NCBI GenBank assembly: GCA_009702455.1
Contig: WLIA01000008.1
Coordinates: 1 to 44,639 of the forward strand
Length of the DNA: 44,639 nucleotides
Source: Actinomycetota bacterium
Lineage (GTDB): Bacteria; Actinomycetota; Actinomycetes; Actinomycetales; Microbacteriaceae
Reading direction: 5' to 3'
Made by a program: the position numbers and the translations under genes. This document shows positions 34,100-42,101 of the stretch, in pieces (position 1 is the first letter of the stretch; each line of letters starts with the position of its first letter). A model generated the notes under the pieces. That model made no database searches and was not told where the DNA came from. It was given only the letters and a program-made list of their open reading frames with translations.

Positions 34100-35347
34100 A
34101 TGCTTACTGCTCAAGACAAAATGGCGCTGGTCAAGGGCGCTTCGTTTTCGCTCGCAAATGCCACCTCGGCCAAAAGAACTCTCGCCCTAGAGAACGTCGC
34201 GAAGCTCTTGCTAGAGCGCACCGATGAGATCATCGCGGCAAACCAACTCGATCTCGATCGCGGTGCCAAAGCCGACATGACCAAGAGCACCATAGATCGC
34301 ATTCGACTCGATGCCAAGCGCATTTCATCAATTTCTGATTCTGTACTCAAGGTGAGCGCTTTGCCTGATGTGCTCGGCAACGTGATTCGCGGCATGACTC
34401 TGCCAAACGCTCTGCAAATCAGCCAGGTGCGCGTTCCGCTGGGTGTAATCGGCGTTATCTACGAAGCGCGACCAAACGTGACAATCGATATCGCAGTCTT
34501 GGCAATCAAGAGCGGCAATGCCGTTGTCTTGCGCGGCGGTCGCGACGCTCAGAGCAGCAACGAGGTTTTGGTAAAGCTGTTGCAAGACGCGCTAAGTCTT
34601 GCCGAACTAAACGCCGACTCCATTCACACCCTTGATGAGTTTGGCCGCGAAGGTGCCCAAGAAATGATGAACGCCGTTGGTCTAATCGATGTATTGATTC
34701 CTCGCGGCGGAGCAGGTTTGATTCAGACCGTGGTTCAAGAATCAAAGGTTCCTGTAATTCAGACCGGCGACGGAGTCGTGCACATTTTCATCGACGAAAC
34801 AGCCCGACTTGACTGGTCTGTTGAGATTCTGCACAATGCCAAGGTTCAGCGGCCGAGCGTGTGCAACGCCGTTGAGACCCTTCTTGTTCACGAAAAAGCG
34901 GTTGACCGAATTCTGCCTGCAATTCTGCAGCGTTTGACAGCCGATGGAGTTGTCATTCACGGCGATGAAAAGACCCGCGAAATTTATGCGGCCGCCGAGG
35001 TGGCAACCGAGGATGATTGGCACGCCGAGTATCACGACCTAGATCTCGCGGTGCGGGTTGTCGCAGATATTGACGAGGCTCTAGAGCACATCGCCAAGTA
35101 TTCGACAAAGCACACCGAATCGATAATCACAGAGAACATCGAGAACGCCGAGCGCTTTCTGGCCGAAGTTGACGCCTCTACCGTGATGGTTAACGCCTCG
35201 ACCAGGTTCACCGACGGTGGTGAATTCGGCTTTGGGGCCGAGGTCGGAATATCCACACAAAAGCTGCACGCGCGCGGGCCGATGGGCATCCTTGAGCTAA
35301 CCAGCACCAAATGGCTGGTTCGTGGAGCCGGTCAAACCCGCGCCTAG
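34100..35347 (+). CDS. proA: Gamma-glutamyl phosphate reductase
   Basis: A 415-aa NADPH-dependent aldehyde-dehydrogenase-fold enzyme, the second step of proline synthesis. It shows VPLGVIGVIYEARPNVTIDIAVL, the catalytic cysteine in RPSVCNAVETLLVH, and HTESIITEN..A..FL..VDAS with the C-terminal FGFGAEVGISTQKLHARGPMG. Length is standard. The AAAGG ribosome binding site overlaps the end of proB. It is part of obg-proB-proA. Confidence 0.97.
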   Translation: MLTAQDKMALVKGASFSLANATSAKRTLALENVAKLLLERTDEIIAANQLDLDRGAKADMTKSTIDRIRLDAKRISSISDSVLKVSALPDVLGNVIRGMTLPNALQISQVRVPLGVIGVIYEARPNVTIDIAVLAIKSGNAVVLRGGRDAQSSNEVLVKLLQDALSLAELNADSIHTLDEFGREGAQEMMNAVGLIDVLIPRGGAGLIQTVVQESKVPVIQTGDGVVHIFIDETARLDWSVEILHNAKVQRPSVCNAVETLLVHEKAVDRILPAILQRLTADGVVIHGDEKTREIYAAAEVATEDDWHAEYHDLDLAVRVVADIDEALEHIAKYSTKHTESIITENIENAERFLAEVDASTVMVNASTRFTDGGEFGFGAEVGISTQKLHARGPMGILELTSTKWLVRGAGQTRA

Positions 35348-35379
35348 GGTAGTCTTGAAGACAGGTAATAAGGAGAAAA

Positions 35380-35556
35380 ATGACTACATTCCTAGCTAAG
35401 GCTTCGGAGCACGCAGTTGAGCTGCCGTTTCCGGCCTTCTTCTTCGGTGTCATTGCCATGGCAGTCTTTCTGCTACTTGGCTGGGTTACCTGGAGCTACC
35501 GCGACGTAGCCAACCGCCACGACCACAAGAGCAACAACTCAAAGGCTCATCACTAA
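35380..35556 (+). CDS. Small single-pass membrane protein (58 aa)
   Basis: A short gene, easily missed. ATG 35380 is preceded by AAGGAG with ideal spacing. The 58-aa product starts MTTFLAKASEHAVELPFPAF, has one hydrophobic helix at about residues 19-37, and a polar His/Asn/Lys-rich tail ending NNSKAHH. The tail holds several His residues and a WSYRDVANRHDHKS segment. It lies between proA and nadD on the same strand. An imperfect promoter-like TAGTCT and the perfect dyad GTCTT-G-AAGAC lie just upstream (35350-35362). I recall similarly placed small proteins in Microbacteriaceae but no known function. Confidence 0.75.
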   Translation: MTTFLAKASEHAVELPFPAFFFGVIAMAVFLLLGWVTWSYRDVANRHDHKSNNSKAHH

Positions 35557-35580
35557 GCCCTTTCGGCGATAAAGGTTTTT

Positions 35581-36174
35581 ATGACCAAACTTCGACTCGG
35601 TGTAATGGGTGGCACTTTTGACCCAATTCACCACGGGCACTTGGTTGCGGCCAGCGAGGTTGCGGCTGCTTTGAATCTGGACCAAGTTATTTTTGTTCCC
35701 ACGGGCGAACCTCCTCAGAAGCCGGATGTGACTAACTCCGAAGATCGTTACCTGATGACGGTGATTGCAACAGCATCGAATCCTAGATTTAATGTGAGTC
35801 GCGTTGACATCGATCGCGACGGTCCAACCTACACGGTAGACACCCTTCGAGACATTCAGGCTGAGCATCCAGACGCAGAACTGTTTTTCATCTCTGGTGC
35901 CGATGCCATCACGCAGATTCTCGAGTGGAAAGATTTTGACGAACTCTGGCAAGCGGCCAAGTTTGTTGCGGTCACTCGCCCAGGTCACGCCATGCGATTG
36001 CCTGAGAGCGCTCCTGAGGGCGCAATTGAGGTTCTAGAGGTTCCAGCTCTTTCGATTTCTTCAACTGACGTGCGTCACCGAGCAGCTAACGGCGACCCGG
36101 TTTGGTATCTGGTGCCAGATGGTGTTGTTCAGTACATCAACAAGCACAACCTCTACCGAGGTGGCAATGTCTAG
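35581..36174 (+). CDS. nadD: Nicotinate-nucleotide adenylyltransferase
   Basis: A 197-aa enzyme that converts nicotinate mononucleotide to deamido-NAD. The N-terminal nucleotide-binding motif is [12 protein letters not shown] (about residues 10-21). [20 protein letters not shown] and the C-terminal SISSTDVR loop are conserved. AAAGG lies 6 nt before the ATG. The stop overlaps the next gene's start by 8 nt. The nadD-(unknown)-rsfS order is conserved in actinobacteria. Confidence 0.96.
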   Translation: MTKLRLGVMGGTFDPIHHGHLVAASEVAAALNLDQVIFVPTGEPPQKPDVTNSEDRYLMTVIATASNPRFNVSRVDIDRDGPTYTVDTLRDIQAEHPDAELFFISGADAITQILEWKDFDELWQAAKFVAVTRPGHAMRLPESAPEGAIEVLEVPALSISSTDVRHRAANGDPVWYLVPDGVVQYINKHNLYRGGNV

Positions 36175-37120
36175 CGCGTTTTTCGACCCAGACGATTTTG
36201 AACTACCTCAGAGCGCACCCACTCCCATGGCCGCTCCGAAGGTTAGCGAGCCTGTGCTGACGACAACCGAAGAGAAGCCGAAGTTTTTTGAACTCAAGCC
36301 GGTTAGCGCTGTTTCAACGCCGACCTTTGCACAGCCTGCGCAGCAAGTTGCAGCCCCGGTGGCACCTGTCGAGCCGATTCGCATGCCAGAACCGCTCGAA
36401 CTACCGAGCGACTTTCCGCAGTTTGTGGCCCCAGAAGGACTGCACGTTGACCTGAGTGACCTCGGAATCGGCAGTGACGAGCCTCGAACCAGACGTCAGC
36501 TCCGCGAGTTGCAGCGATTGACCGGTAGCGATGTCGTGAACCAACCGGTCGAAGATGATTTGGCGATTGAGTCGGAGTTTGAGCTGCAGCCAGACCTTGC
36601 CGAGCAGGTAGTTGCACTCGATGTCGACACAACCCCTACGAGCTTTGAAGTCAAGCCCGCTACTGCCAATGACTTTTCTTACATGAACAACCAGAACGAG
36701 CCTCTTTTCGATGTCTCGCCCGGACTCGTCATCGAGCCGACCACGAACTCGATCATCATCGACCAGGTTCAGGATCTAACCAACTACACCGCCACCGTGA
36801 GCGAAACCGGCGAAATTTTAACCACCGGAGCGATTCAACTTCCGATTGAGCTCACAGACAACGCGACTGGGGAGATTCAAATCATTCAAGAGGCCGCTGC
36901 TCTTGACTCGGCGATCCAGTTAGATAACGCCACCGGATTCATCAACACAATCGCACCAATGAGAGTAACCGGTGTTGTGAATTCGGCCTCTAAATTCAAG
37001 GTAATTCCAACAAATCTCAGACGCGGCGGTAGCCACCCATACATGGTGTTGGCTGCAGCAGTAGGCATGGCGGCATTCGGCAGTCTTGTTATCGCGGCCC
37101 TCCTGCTTCAAATAATTTAG
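36167..37120 (+). CDS. Tail-anchored protein with disordered acidic N-terminus, unknown function
   Basis: A 317-aa protein starting at ATG 36167 (overlapping the nadD stop). Residues 1-about 285 are acidic, rich in Pro, Thr, Glu, Val and Gln, with few hydrophobic clusters, and look largely disordered. A conserved-looking piece [12 protein letters not shown] lies at about 106-117. Near the C-terminus [20 protein letters not shown] begins a single hydrophobic helix (about 293-316) ending at the last residues, so it is probably tail-anchored with the N-terminus in the cytoplasm. The RRQLRE-type motif is found in other actinobacterial membrane proteins of unknown role. It is translationally coupled to nadD and followed by rsfS. 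Function not known. Confidence 0.75.
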   Translation: MSSAFFDPDDFELPQSAPTPMAAPKVSEPVLTTTEEKPKFFELKPVSAVSTPTFAQPAQQVAAPVAPVEPIRMPEPLELPSDFPQFVAPEGLHVDLSDLGIGSDEPRTRRQLRELQRLTGSDVVNQPVEDDLAIESEFELQPDLAEQVVALDVDTTPTSFEVKPATANDFSYMNNQNEPLFDVSPGLVIEPTTNSIIIDQVQDLTNYTATVSETGEILTTGAIQLPIELTDNATGEIQIIQEAAALDSAIQLDNATGFINTIAPMRVTGVVNSASKFKVIPTNLRRGGSHPYMVLAAAVGMAAFGSLVIAALLLQII

Positions 37121-37126
37121 GAAAAT

Positions 37127-37492
37127 GTGACCGCTACCTCAAACGCAATTAAACAAGCAAACATCGCCGGCAATGCAGCGGCAGACAAAATCGCAGAGAA
37201 CATCGTGGCGCTTGATGTGTCTGCACTCATGCCTCTGACCGACATCTTCTTGCTAGCGTCTGGTCGCAACGAACGCCAGGTTTCGTCGATCGCAGACGAG
37301 ATCGAAGACAAAATGCTCGAGTCTGGTTTCAAGACACTTAGGCGCGAGGGCAAAGAACTTGGGCGCTGGATTCTGCTCGACTTTGGTGACATCGTCTGTC
37401 ACGTCATGCACGAAGAAGATCGCATGTACTACTCGCTCGAGCGCCTCTGGAAAGATTCTCCAGTGGTGAAACTCGAGGTTTCGGCTGCTTAG
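37127..37492 (+). CDS. rsfS: Ribosomal silencing factor RsfS
   Basis: A 121-aa protein that binds L14 of the 50S subunit and blocks subunit joining in starvation. It shows the family DVSALMPLTDIFLLASGRNERQV segment, GWILLDFGDIVCHVM (from about residue 84) and EDRMYYSLERLW. Start is GTG 37127 with AGGAAA upstream; an ATG 2 nt earlier is out of frame. It follows nadD and the unknown gene in one transcription unit. Confidence 0.95.
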   Translation: MTATSNAIKQANIAGNAAADKIAENIVALDVSALMPLTDIFLLASGRNERQVSSIADEIEDKMLESGFKTLRREGKELGRWILLDFGDIVCHVMHEEDRMYYSLERLWKDSPVVKLEVSAA

Positions 37493-37500
37493 TTTTGTTG

Positions 37501-37506
37501 TAAACT
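37501..37506 (+). promoter_or_regulatory. Probable -10 for tRNA-Ala
   Basis: TAAACT ends 17 nt before the tRNA 5' end, a suitable distance, and is the same hexamer as in the rplU promoter. The -35 is poor. Confidence 0.45.
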
Positions 37507-37523
37507 GACTGAGCAATAACAAC

Positions 37524-37596
37524 GGGCCTATGGCGCAGCTGGTAGCGCACCTGCATGGCATGCAGGGGGTCAGGGGTTCAAATCCCCTTAGGTCCA
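37524..37596 (+). tRNA. tRNA-Ala (anticodon GGC)
   Basis: Acceptor GGGCCTA pairs with TAGGTCC (one G-T), with discriminator A. The anticodon loop ATGGCAT between CCTGC and GCAGG gives GGC. The T-arm is AGGGGTTCAAATCCCCT. The CCA end is not encoded (ACA follows), unlike the tRNA-Gly and tRNA-Pro genes of the window. Confidence 0.97.
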
Positions 37597-37598
37597 CA

Positions 37599-37630
37599 AA
37601 AAGCCCCCGATTTTTCGGGGGCTTTTCTTT
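37599..37630 (+). terminator. Strong rho-independent terminator after tRNA-Ala
   Basis: AAAAGCCCCCG (37599-37609) pairs perfectly with CGGGGGCTTTT (37616-37626) across ATTTTT, followed by CTTTT. Confidence 0.92.
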
Positions 37631-37658
37631 TGCCTGCCGCTCTTGGTGCGTCGCAACT

Positions 37659-37664
37659 TAGACT
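37659..37664 (+). promoter_or_regulatory. -10 hexamer of leaderless deoC promoter
   Basis: TAGACT, 6 nt, ATG at 37671, without a Shine-Dalgarno. Confidence 0.5.
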
Positions 37665-37670
37665 GAAACC

Positions 37671-38366
37671 ATGACAGCAACCTACCGCGGCTTCACCTTC
37701 GAGCAAATTGCCAAGACCCTTGATCATTCGGTTCTGAAGCCCGAGGTCACTCGGGCAGACATTGCAGTTGGTGCCGCGATTGCCTTGAAATACAACACCG
37801 CAAGCTACTGCGTTCAGGGCGTCAACATCGCTCAGGCTGCCGAATTGCTCGCCGGTTCAAGCGTGCCGGTCTGTGCAACCGTCGGTTTTCCGCACGGAGC
37901 CATAACTTCGGCGGCAAAGGCCTTCGAGGCCACCGAGGCAACGCGAAACGGCGCCACCGAGGTTGACATGGTTGTCAACATCGGAGCGCTCATTAGCGGC
38001 AACGACGAGCTGGTGCTCGCAGACATCCGTGCGGTTGCAGAAGCCGCTCACGCAGGCGGAGCACACCTCAAGGTGATTCTCGAGACCGCGCTGCTGACCG
38101 CAGATCAGATTGTTCGCGGTTGCCAATTGTCAGAGCAGGCTGGCGCAGATTTTGTGAAGACTTCGACCGGCTTCTCAAGTGCCGGCGCAACACTAGAGAA
38201 CATTCGCCTAATGAAAGCCACTGTCGGCGATCGACTGAGGGTTAAGGCATCTGGCGGCGTGCGTTCTGTCGATCAGGTAATCGACTTCATCGAGGCTGGC
38301 GTCAGTCGATGCGGCACCTCGAACGCAGAAGCAATTCTTCTCGAATTCAACTCGCTGGCGTCTTAG
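37671..38366 (+). CDS. deoC: Deoxyribose-phosphate aldolase
   Basis: A 231-aa class I aldolase that splits 2-deoxyribose 5-phosphate into glyceraldehyde 3-phosphate and acetaldehyde during deoxynucleoside salvage. The Schiff-base lysine is Lys163 in DFVKTSTGF. The proton-relay Lys192 lies in VKASGGVR and Asp99 in EVDMVVNIG. TLDHSVLKP at the N-terminus is typical. No other deoxynucleoside salvage gene lies nearby. It is probably transcribed alone from its leaderless promoter, and its end overlaps the converging dnaE2 gene by 4 nt. Confidence 0.96.
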   Translation: MTATYRGFTFEQIAKTLDHSVLKPEVTRADIAVGAAIALKYNTASYCVQGVNIAQAAELLAGSSVPVCATVGFPHGAITSAAKAFEATEATRNGATEVDMVVNIGALISGNDELVLADIRAVAEAAHAGGAHLKVILETALLTADQIVRGCQLSEQAGADFVKTSTGFSSAGATLENIRLMKATVGDRLRVKASGGVRSVDQVIDFIEAGVSRCGTSNAEAILLEFNSLAS

Positions 38367-41300
38367 CCCGCTTTCTTTTGCAGCCACTGCTGCCAAAGGT
38401 CGCGAAGATCCCAGGCGTTCTCGGCCATAATCGACACTCCGCGCACTCCGGTGCGTCTGGTCTTTCCGGATATCAATAGCAGTCTGGTGTTGAACAGAAT
38501 GTGACTGCAGCGCTTCTGCGCTTCATCGAAGAACGTGCTGTCACTACAACCGCTGCCGTCGTCGAGGCTCACGAAAACCACGCGCTTGCCCGAGCGCATC
38601 GGGGGAGTCTGAGTTGCCACACGGATGCCGGCTACCAAGACATCGGTCTTGCTGCGCAGACCAACCAGCTCATCGCTTCGCATGACACCCATCTCGTCTA
38701 GCATCGGTCGATATTGCTCGAGTGCGTGCTCGGTGAAGTCGAGATTGAGAATCTGCAACTCGGCCTCGACCTTTTCGGTGTTGCTCGGCTCGGGAAGACC
38801 GGTTGGCAGGTCTTTGAAGTCGAAATCGAATGTCGGCTGGTTTGGGTCGAGATATTTGCGGTTCTTGCTGGCGTTGAGTTGCCGCACGCGAGCCAAAACG
38901 TCGCCGCGGGTGTGCATCGGGCCAAAGTCGCCGAGCCTGAGCTCATCGAGCCCGCCAACCTGAGCGATGCGCTCGAAGGTTCTGCGGCTGGGCTTGGCTC
39001 GCATGTAAAAATCGCCGATGTCGCTGTATGGCCGCCCGCTGAGAATGCGAGCCACCTCGGCTTCGCTGATTCCGGCAATCTCGTGAATTGCGAGCCGAAC
39101 GGCAAGGCCATCGGGGGTCTTCTCAACCAGGTATTCGTCTGACGACTTGTTGACGTCGATCGGTAAGACGCGAACCCCGAGCCGCCTGGCCTCTGCCATC
39201 AGCAGCCGTTTGGGGTACATGCCCGGATCGTGAGTGAATAGGCCGGCCATGAATTCGACGGGATAGTGCGTCTTCAGCCAAGCGCTTTGGTAGGTGGGCA
39301 GGGCGAAGGCGGCGCCGTGAGCCTTGCAGAAGCCGAAACTGCTGAAGCCCTCGAGAATTTGCCAGACTCGCTCAATGACAGCGTGCGAGTAGCCGCGCTC
39401 TTTTGCCTTGGTGCGAAAGAAGGTTTCGATGGTCGACTTCGCCCGCGGGTCTTCTAGAGACCTGCGCAGTTCGTCGGCCTTTGCCAGGGTGCATCCGGTC
39501 ATCACGTTCAAAATGCGCAGCACGTGTTCGTGAAAAATTACGACGCCAAAGCTCTCTCGCAGAATCGGTTCAAGGTCTTTGTGAATGAAGTCTGGGTTGG
39601 CGAATCCGTGCCGACCATCGAGGTAGGGAGCAATCATGTTGCCCTTCATCGGCCCTGGTCGAAACAGCGATATTTGAATGGTGAGGTCGTTGAATTCGGT
39701 CGGTTGATGTTTGCCGGTGAGTTCGCGTTGCCCCGGGCTTTCGATCTGAAAGATGCCAAGGGTGTTTGTCGTTCGAATGGTTTTGAAAGTTTCGTCGTCT
39801 GCGCGGTCGATATCGTCGAGTTCGAGTTTCTTGCCGCTAACCCTAGAAATTTCTCGCACCGCATAGGCCATCGCGCTCTGCATGCGCACGCCGAGAACAT
39901 CGAGCTTCAGCATTCCCATCGGGTCCATGTCGTCTTTGTCGAACTGACTCATCGGCAGCCCCATGCCGCTTTGCTCAACGGGTGTCATGCGCAGCAGATT
40001 AGAGTCGCCGAGAATAACACCGCACGGATGCATCGAGATGTGACGAGGTAATCGATTCAGACGTTCGGTTATATCGACCAAAAGGTTCATCTTGCGATCA
40101 CTCTCGAGCGCGGCGGCAATCGCTCCGAGCTCTGGTTTGCTTCCGACTGCGTTGCGAAAACTGCCGGCGCTCAGTCGCCATACGCTCTTGGCAATCTGAT
40201 CGATTTCGTCATCTTCTATTCCGAGCGCGAGCCCGCTGTCTCGCACAGCTCCGCGACCGCGGTAGGTGCTCTGCATCGACAACAGCGTCACGCGGTTGCT
40301 GCCGTAGCGCTTAAAAATGCTTCGGTAGATGTCGTGGCGGCGCGCAGACTCGACGTCGATGTCGATGTCTGGAAGGCTCGAGCGTTCGGTGCTCAGAAAG
40401 CGCTCAAAGAGTAGTTCGTGCTCAATCGGATCAACCCCGCTGATGCCGAGCAGGTAGTTCACGAGCGAACCTGCGCCAGAGCCGCGGGCTGCGATTCGAA
40501 TGTTCATGTCGCGAATCATCTGCGCCACATCGGCAACGGTCAAAAAGTAGGTAGAGAATTCGAGCTTGTTTATGGTGATCAGTTCTTGGCCGAGCCTGTG
40601 CTTTACCTTGCCGAGCATGGCCTCGCTAGCGCCCGGATAGCGCCAGTGCATGCCCGCTTCTGCCTTCTGCCAGAGCACCTCGAAGGGGTTTCCGTCGATT
40701 CCCAGTGCCGACTTCTCGGGGGTCTTGGGCTTCATCCAGCCGCAGTCGCTAACCGGGTCGAGTCGGCAGCGATTGGCCAGTTTCTCGGTGTCTTGCAAGA
40801 GCTTGGCGGCGCGATCTCGGTCTTCGCAGATCTCTTCGGCGAGAGCACGCATCAGGGTGGCTGGCTTTAGCCAGGCCTGGGCGTTCGGTTGCACCTGAAA
40901 GAATCCGAGCGGTTCTAGAAATCTTGCGGCATCGAGCACGTCTGCTGTCAGCGCATCGTCTGGGTTTAGGTAGCGAACCGAATTGGTTAGCACCGCCGGC
41001 AGATTGCTGGCATCTGCAAGTTGCAGCATGCGGTTGGCCTGCAACACTGAAGACTCTGTGCCCGGCTCGGTTAGCAAACTGCAAACCTCGATGGCGAGTG
41101 AGTTTGGAATTGAGAACAGCTCACGCCACGGTTCGAGAAGCTCGATGGCTTGTTCGCGTGAACCGCTCAAAACCGATCTGCCAACATCGCTGTCGTTGCC
41201 GAGCAAAACCGTGCAGGATCCCATGCTCTCGCCAATGAGTTTTGCGAGCTCACCGCGTCTGATTGCGATGCTCTCGCTTTTTCTGGCGCGCTGAAGTTTC

Positions 41301-41653
41301 TTCGAGTTCTCGCTGAGCGCTTCGCCGATGTTGTATCCGTGCGCTGCAGAAACAATTGCGCAGAGCGCAGACCAACCAACCCCGCGGTCATGACCGTGTG
41401 CCAGTATTGCGGCCTTGGCTAGCGGTTGGTATTCGTCGTCGACAATCGACAGCTCGACACCGACGATGGGGGAGATGCCGAGAGTTAGGCACGCACCGAT
41501 GTGTTTCACCGCTCCGTATAACCCGTCACGATCTGTAATCGCTAGCGCCGTCATCTTCTGCGCGGCTGCGGCTTCTGCCAGTAGCTCCGGTCTGGTCACT
41601 CCGTAGTGCGACGAGAACGCAGACGCAACGTGCAGGTGAGTGAATTCAGACAT
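38363..41653 (-). CDS. dnaE2: Error-prone DNA polymerase III alpha subunit (DnaE2/ImuC type)
   Basis: A 1096-aa C-family polymerase. The PHP domain starts THLHVASAFS with a HxH pair. The catalytic aspartates lie in PDIDIDVE (about residue 430), with LKLDVLGVRM for the third. The C-terminal OB region (VAGIRVATQTPPMRSGKRVVF ... DDGSGCSDSTFFDEAQ) resembles DnaE2/ImuC and differs from replicative DnaE1, as does the short length. In mycobacteria DnaE2 works with ImuA'/ImuB in SOS-induced translesion mutagenesis. Here it starts 6 nt after a DUF6504-like gene downstream of a perfect SOS box. No imuB is found beside it. Calling it DnaE2 rather than a second DnaE1 is supported by the C-terminus and context. 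Confidence 0.88.
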   Translation of the reverse strand: MSEFTHLHVASAFSSHYGVTRPELLAEAAAAQKMTALAITDRDGLYGAVKHIGACLTLGISPIVGVELSIVDDEYQPLAKAAILAHGHDRGVGWSALCAIVSAAHGYNIGEALSENSKKLQRARKSESIAIRRGELAKLIGESMGSCTVLLGNDSDVGRSVLSGSREQAIELLEPWRELFSIPNSLAIEVCSLLTEPGTESSVLQANRMLQLADASNLPAVLTNSVRYLNPDDALTADVLDAARFLEPLGFFQVQPNAQAWLKPATLMRALAEEICEDRDRAAKLLQDTEKLANRCRLDPVSDCGWMKPKTPEKSALGIDGNPFEVLWQKAEAGMHWRYPGASEAMLGKVKHRLGQELITINKLEFSTYFLTVADVAQMIRDMNIRIAARGSGAGSLVNYLLGISGVDPIEHELLFERFLSTERSSLPDIDIDVESARRHDIYRSIFKRYGSNRVTLLSMQSTYRGRGAVRDSGLALGIEDDEIDQIAKSVWRLSAGSFRNAVGSKPELGAIAAALESDRKMNLLVDITERLNRLPRHISMHPCGVILGDSNLLRMTPVEQSGMGLPMSQFDKDDMDPMGMLKLDVLGVRMQSAMAYAVREISRVSGKKLELDDIDRADDETFKTIRTTNTLGIFQIESPGQRELTGKHQPTEFNDLTIQISLFRPGPMKGNMIAPYLDGRHGFANPDFIHKDLEPILRESFGVVIFHEHVLRILNVMTGCTLAKADELRRSLEDPRAKSTIETFFRTKAKERGYSHAVIERVWQILEGFSSFGFCKAHGAAFALPTYQSAWLKTHYPVEFMAGLFTHDPGMYPKRLLMAEARRLGVRVLPIDVNKSSDEYLVEKTPDGLAVRLAIHEIAGISEAEVARILSGRPYSDIGDFYMRAKPSRRTFERIAQVGGLDELRLGDFGPMHTRGDVLARVRQLNASKNRKYLDPNQPTFDFDFKDLPTGLPEPSNTEKVEAELQILNLDFTEHALEQYRPMLDEMGVMRSDELVGLRSKTDVLVAGIRVATQTPPMRSGKRVVFVSLDDGSGCSDSTFFDEAQKRCSHILFNTRLLLISGKTRRTGVRGVSIMAENAWDLRDLWQQWLQKKAG

Positions 41654-41659
41654 GTCTAG

Positions 41660-41956
41660 TTACTTGCTGAAGACGCGGTTCAGTCGCCAAACGTTCTTGT
41701 TGTCGATCAGTGAGTGCACCAGTTCGAACTGCTGCTTCTCTTCGTTGCAACTGGCCACCAAACGCCACATTTCGACCTCGAGAACCCCGGCTCCGATGCC
41801 GCGTTGAACTCTCGCCGCTTCGACCCACCACTCTCGCCTGGCAAACCAGCGCACCGGCTTGTTGAGCACCAGATAGGCGCCACCTCGCCAGCCGAAGCCG
41901 ATCGGCTCACCCTTTGGGTTGACCGATACGGTCACCATTTCGTCTACTCGAACCAT
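41660..41956 (-). CDS. DUF6504-like small protein of the SOS mutasome locus
   Basis: A 98-aa protein, ATG 41956 with AGGAGGGG upstream. It has a WRG..Y.V..KPVRWFARREWW core and a C-terminal ..LVHSLIDNKNVWRLNRV strand. This resembles the actinobacterial DUF6504 family, which is commonly found between imuB and dnaE2. Residues GFGWRGG (about 21-27) and the WW pair are the most family-like. It is the first gene after the SOS box and probably co-transcribed with dnaE2 (6-nt gap). Its biochemical role is unknown. Confidence 0.72.
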   Translation of the reverse strand: MVRVDEMVTVSVNPKGEPIGFGWRGGAYLVLNKPVRWFARREWWVEAARVQRGIGAGVLEVEMWRLVASCNEEKQQFELVHSLIDNKNVWRLNRVFSK

Positions 41957-41991
41957 TTCGAGCCCCTCCTAAACCTCTGCACAAACAGAAA

Positions 41992-42017
41992 AACGTTCGA
42001 ACAAATGTTCGAACGTT
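41992..42017. promoter_or_regulatory. LexA-binding SOS box
   Basis: A 26-bp near-perfect palindrome whose core TCGAACAAATGTTCGA (41997-42012) matches the actinobacterial LexA consensus TCGAAC-N4-GTTCGA exactly. The arms extend to 11 bp (AACGTTCGAAC and GTTCGAACGTT). It lies 36 nt upstream of the DUF6504-like start on the minus strand and 85 nt after the SRAP stop. Confidence 0.9.
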
Positions 42018-42101
42018 AAGAATGTATGCAGACCCACCGACAAAGCAAATCGTCGCGGCGTGGCAAGCTCAACCCTTGGTTGAAGGTTTAGAAAAAGCGC
42101 T

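Noticed and set aside
39524-40051. 175-codon plus-strand frame opposite dnaE2
   Set aside because: Antisense shadow; the DnaE2 catalytic core is encoded on the other strand.
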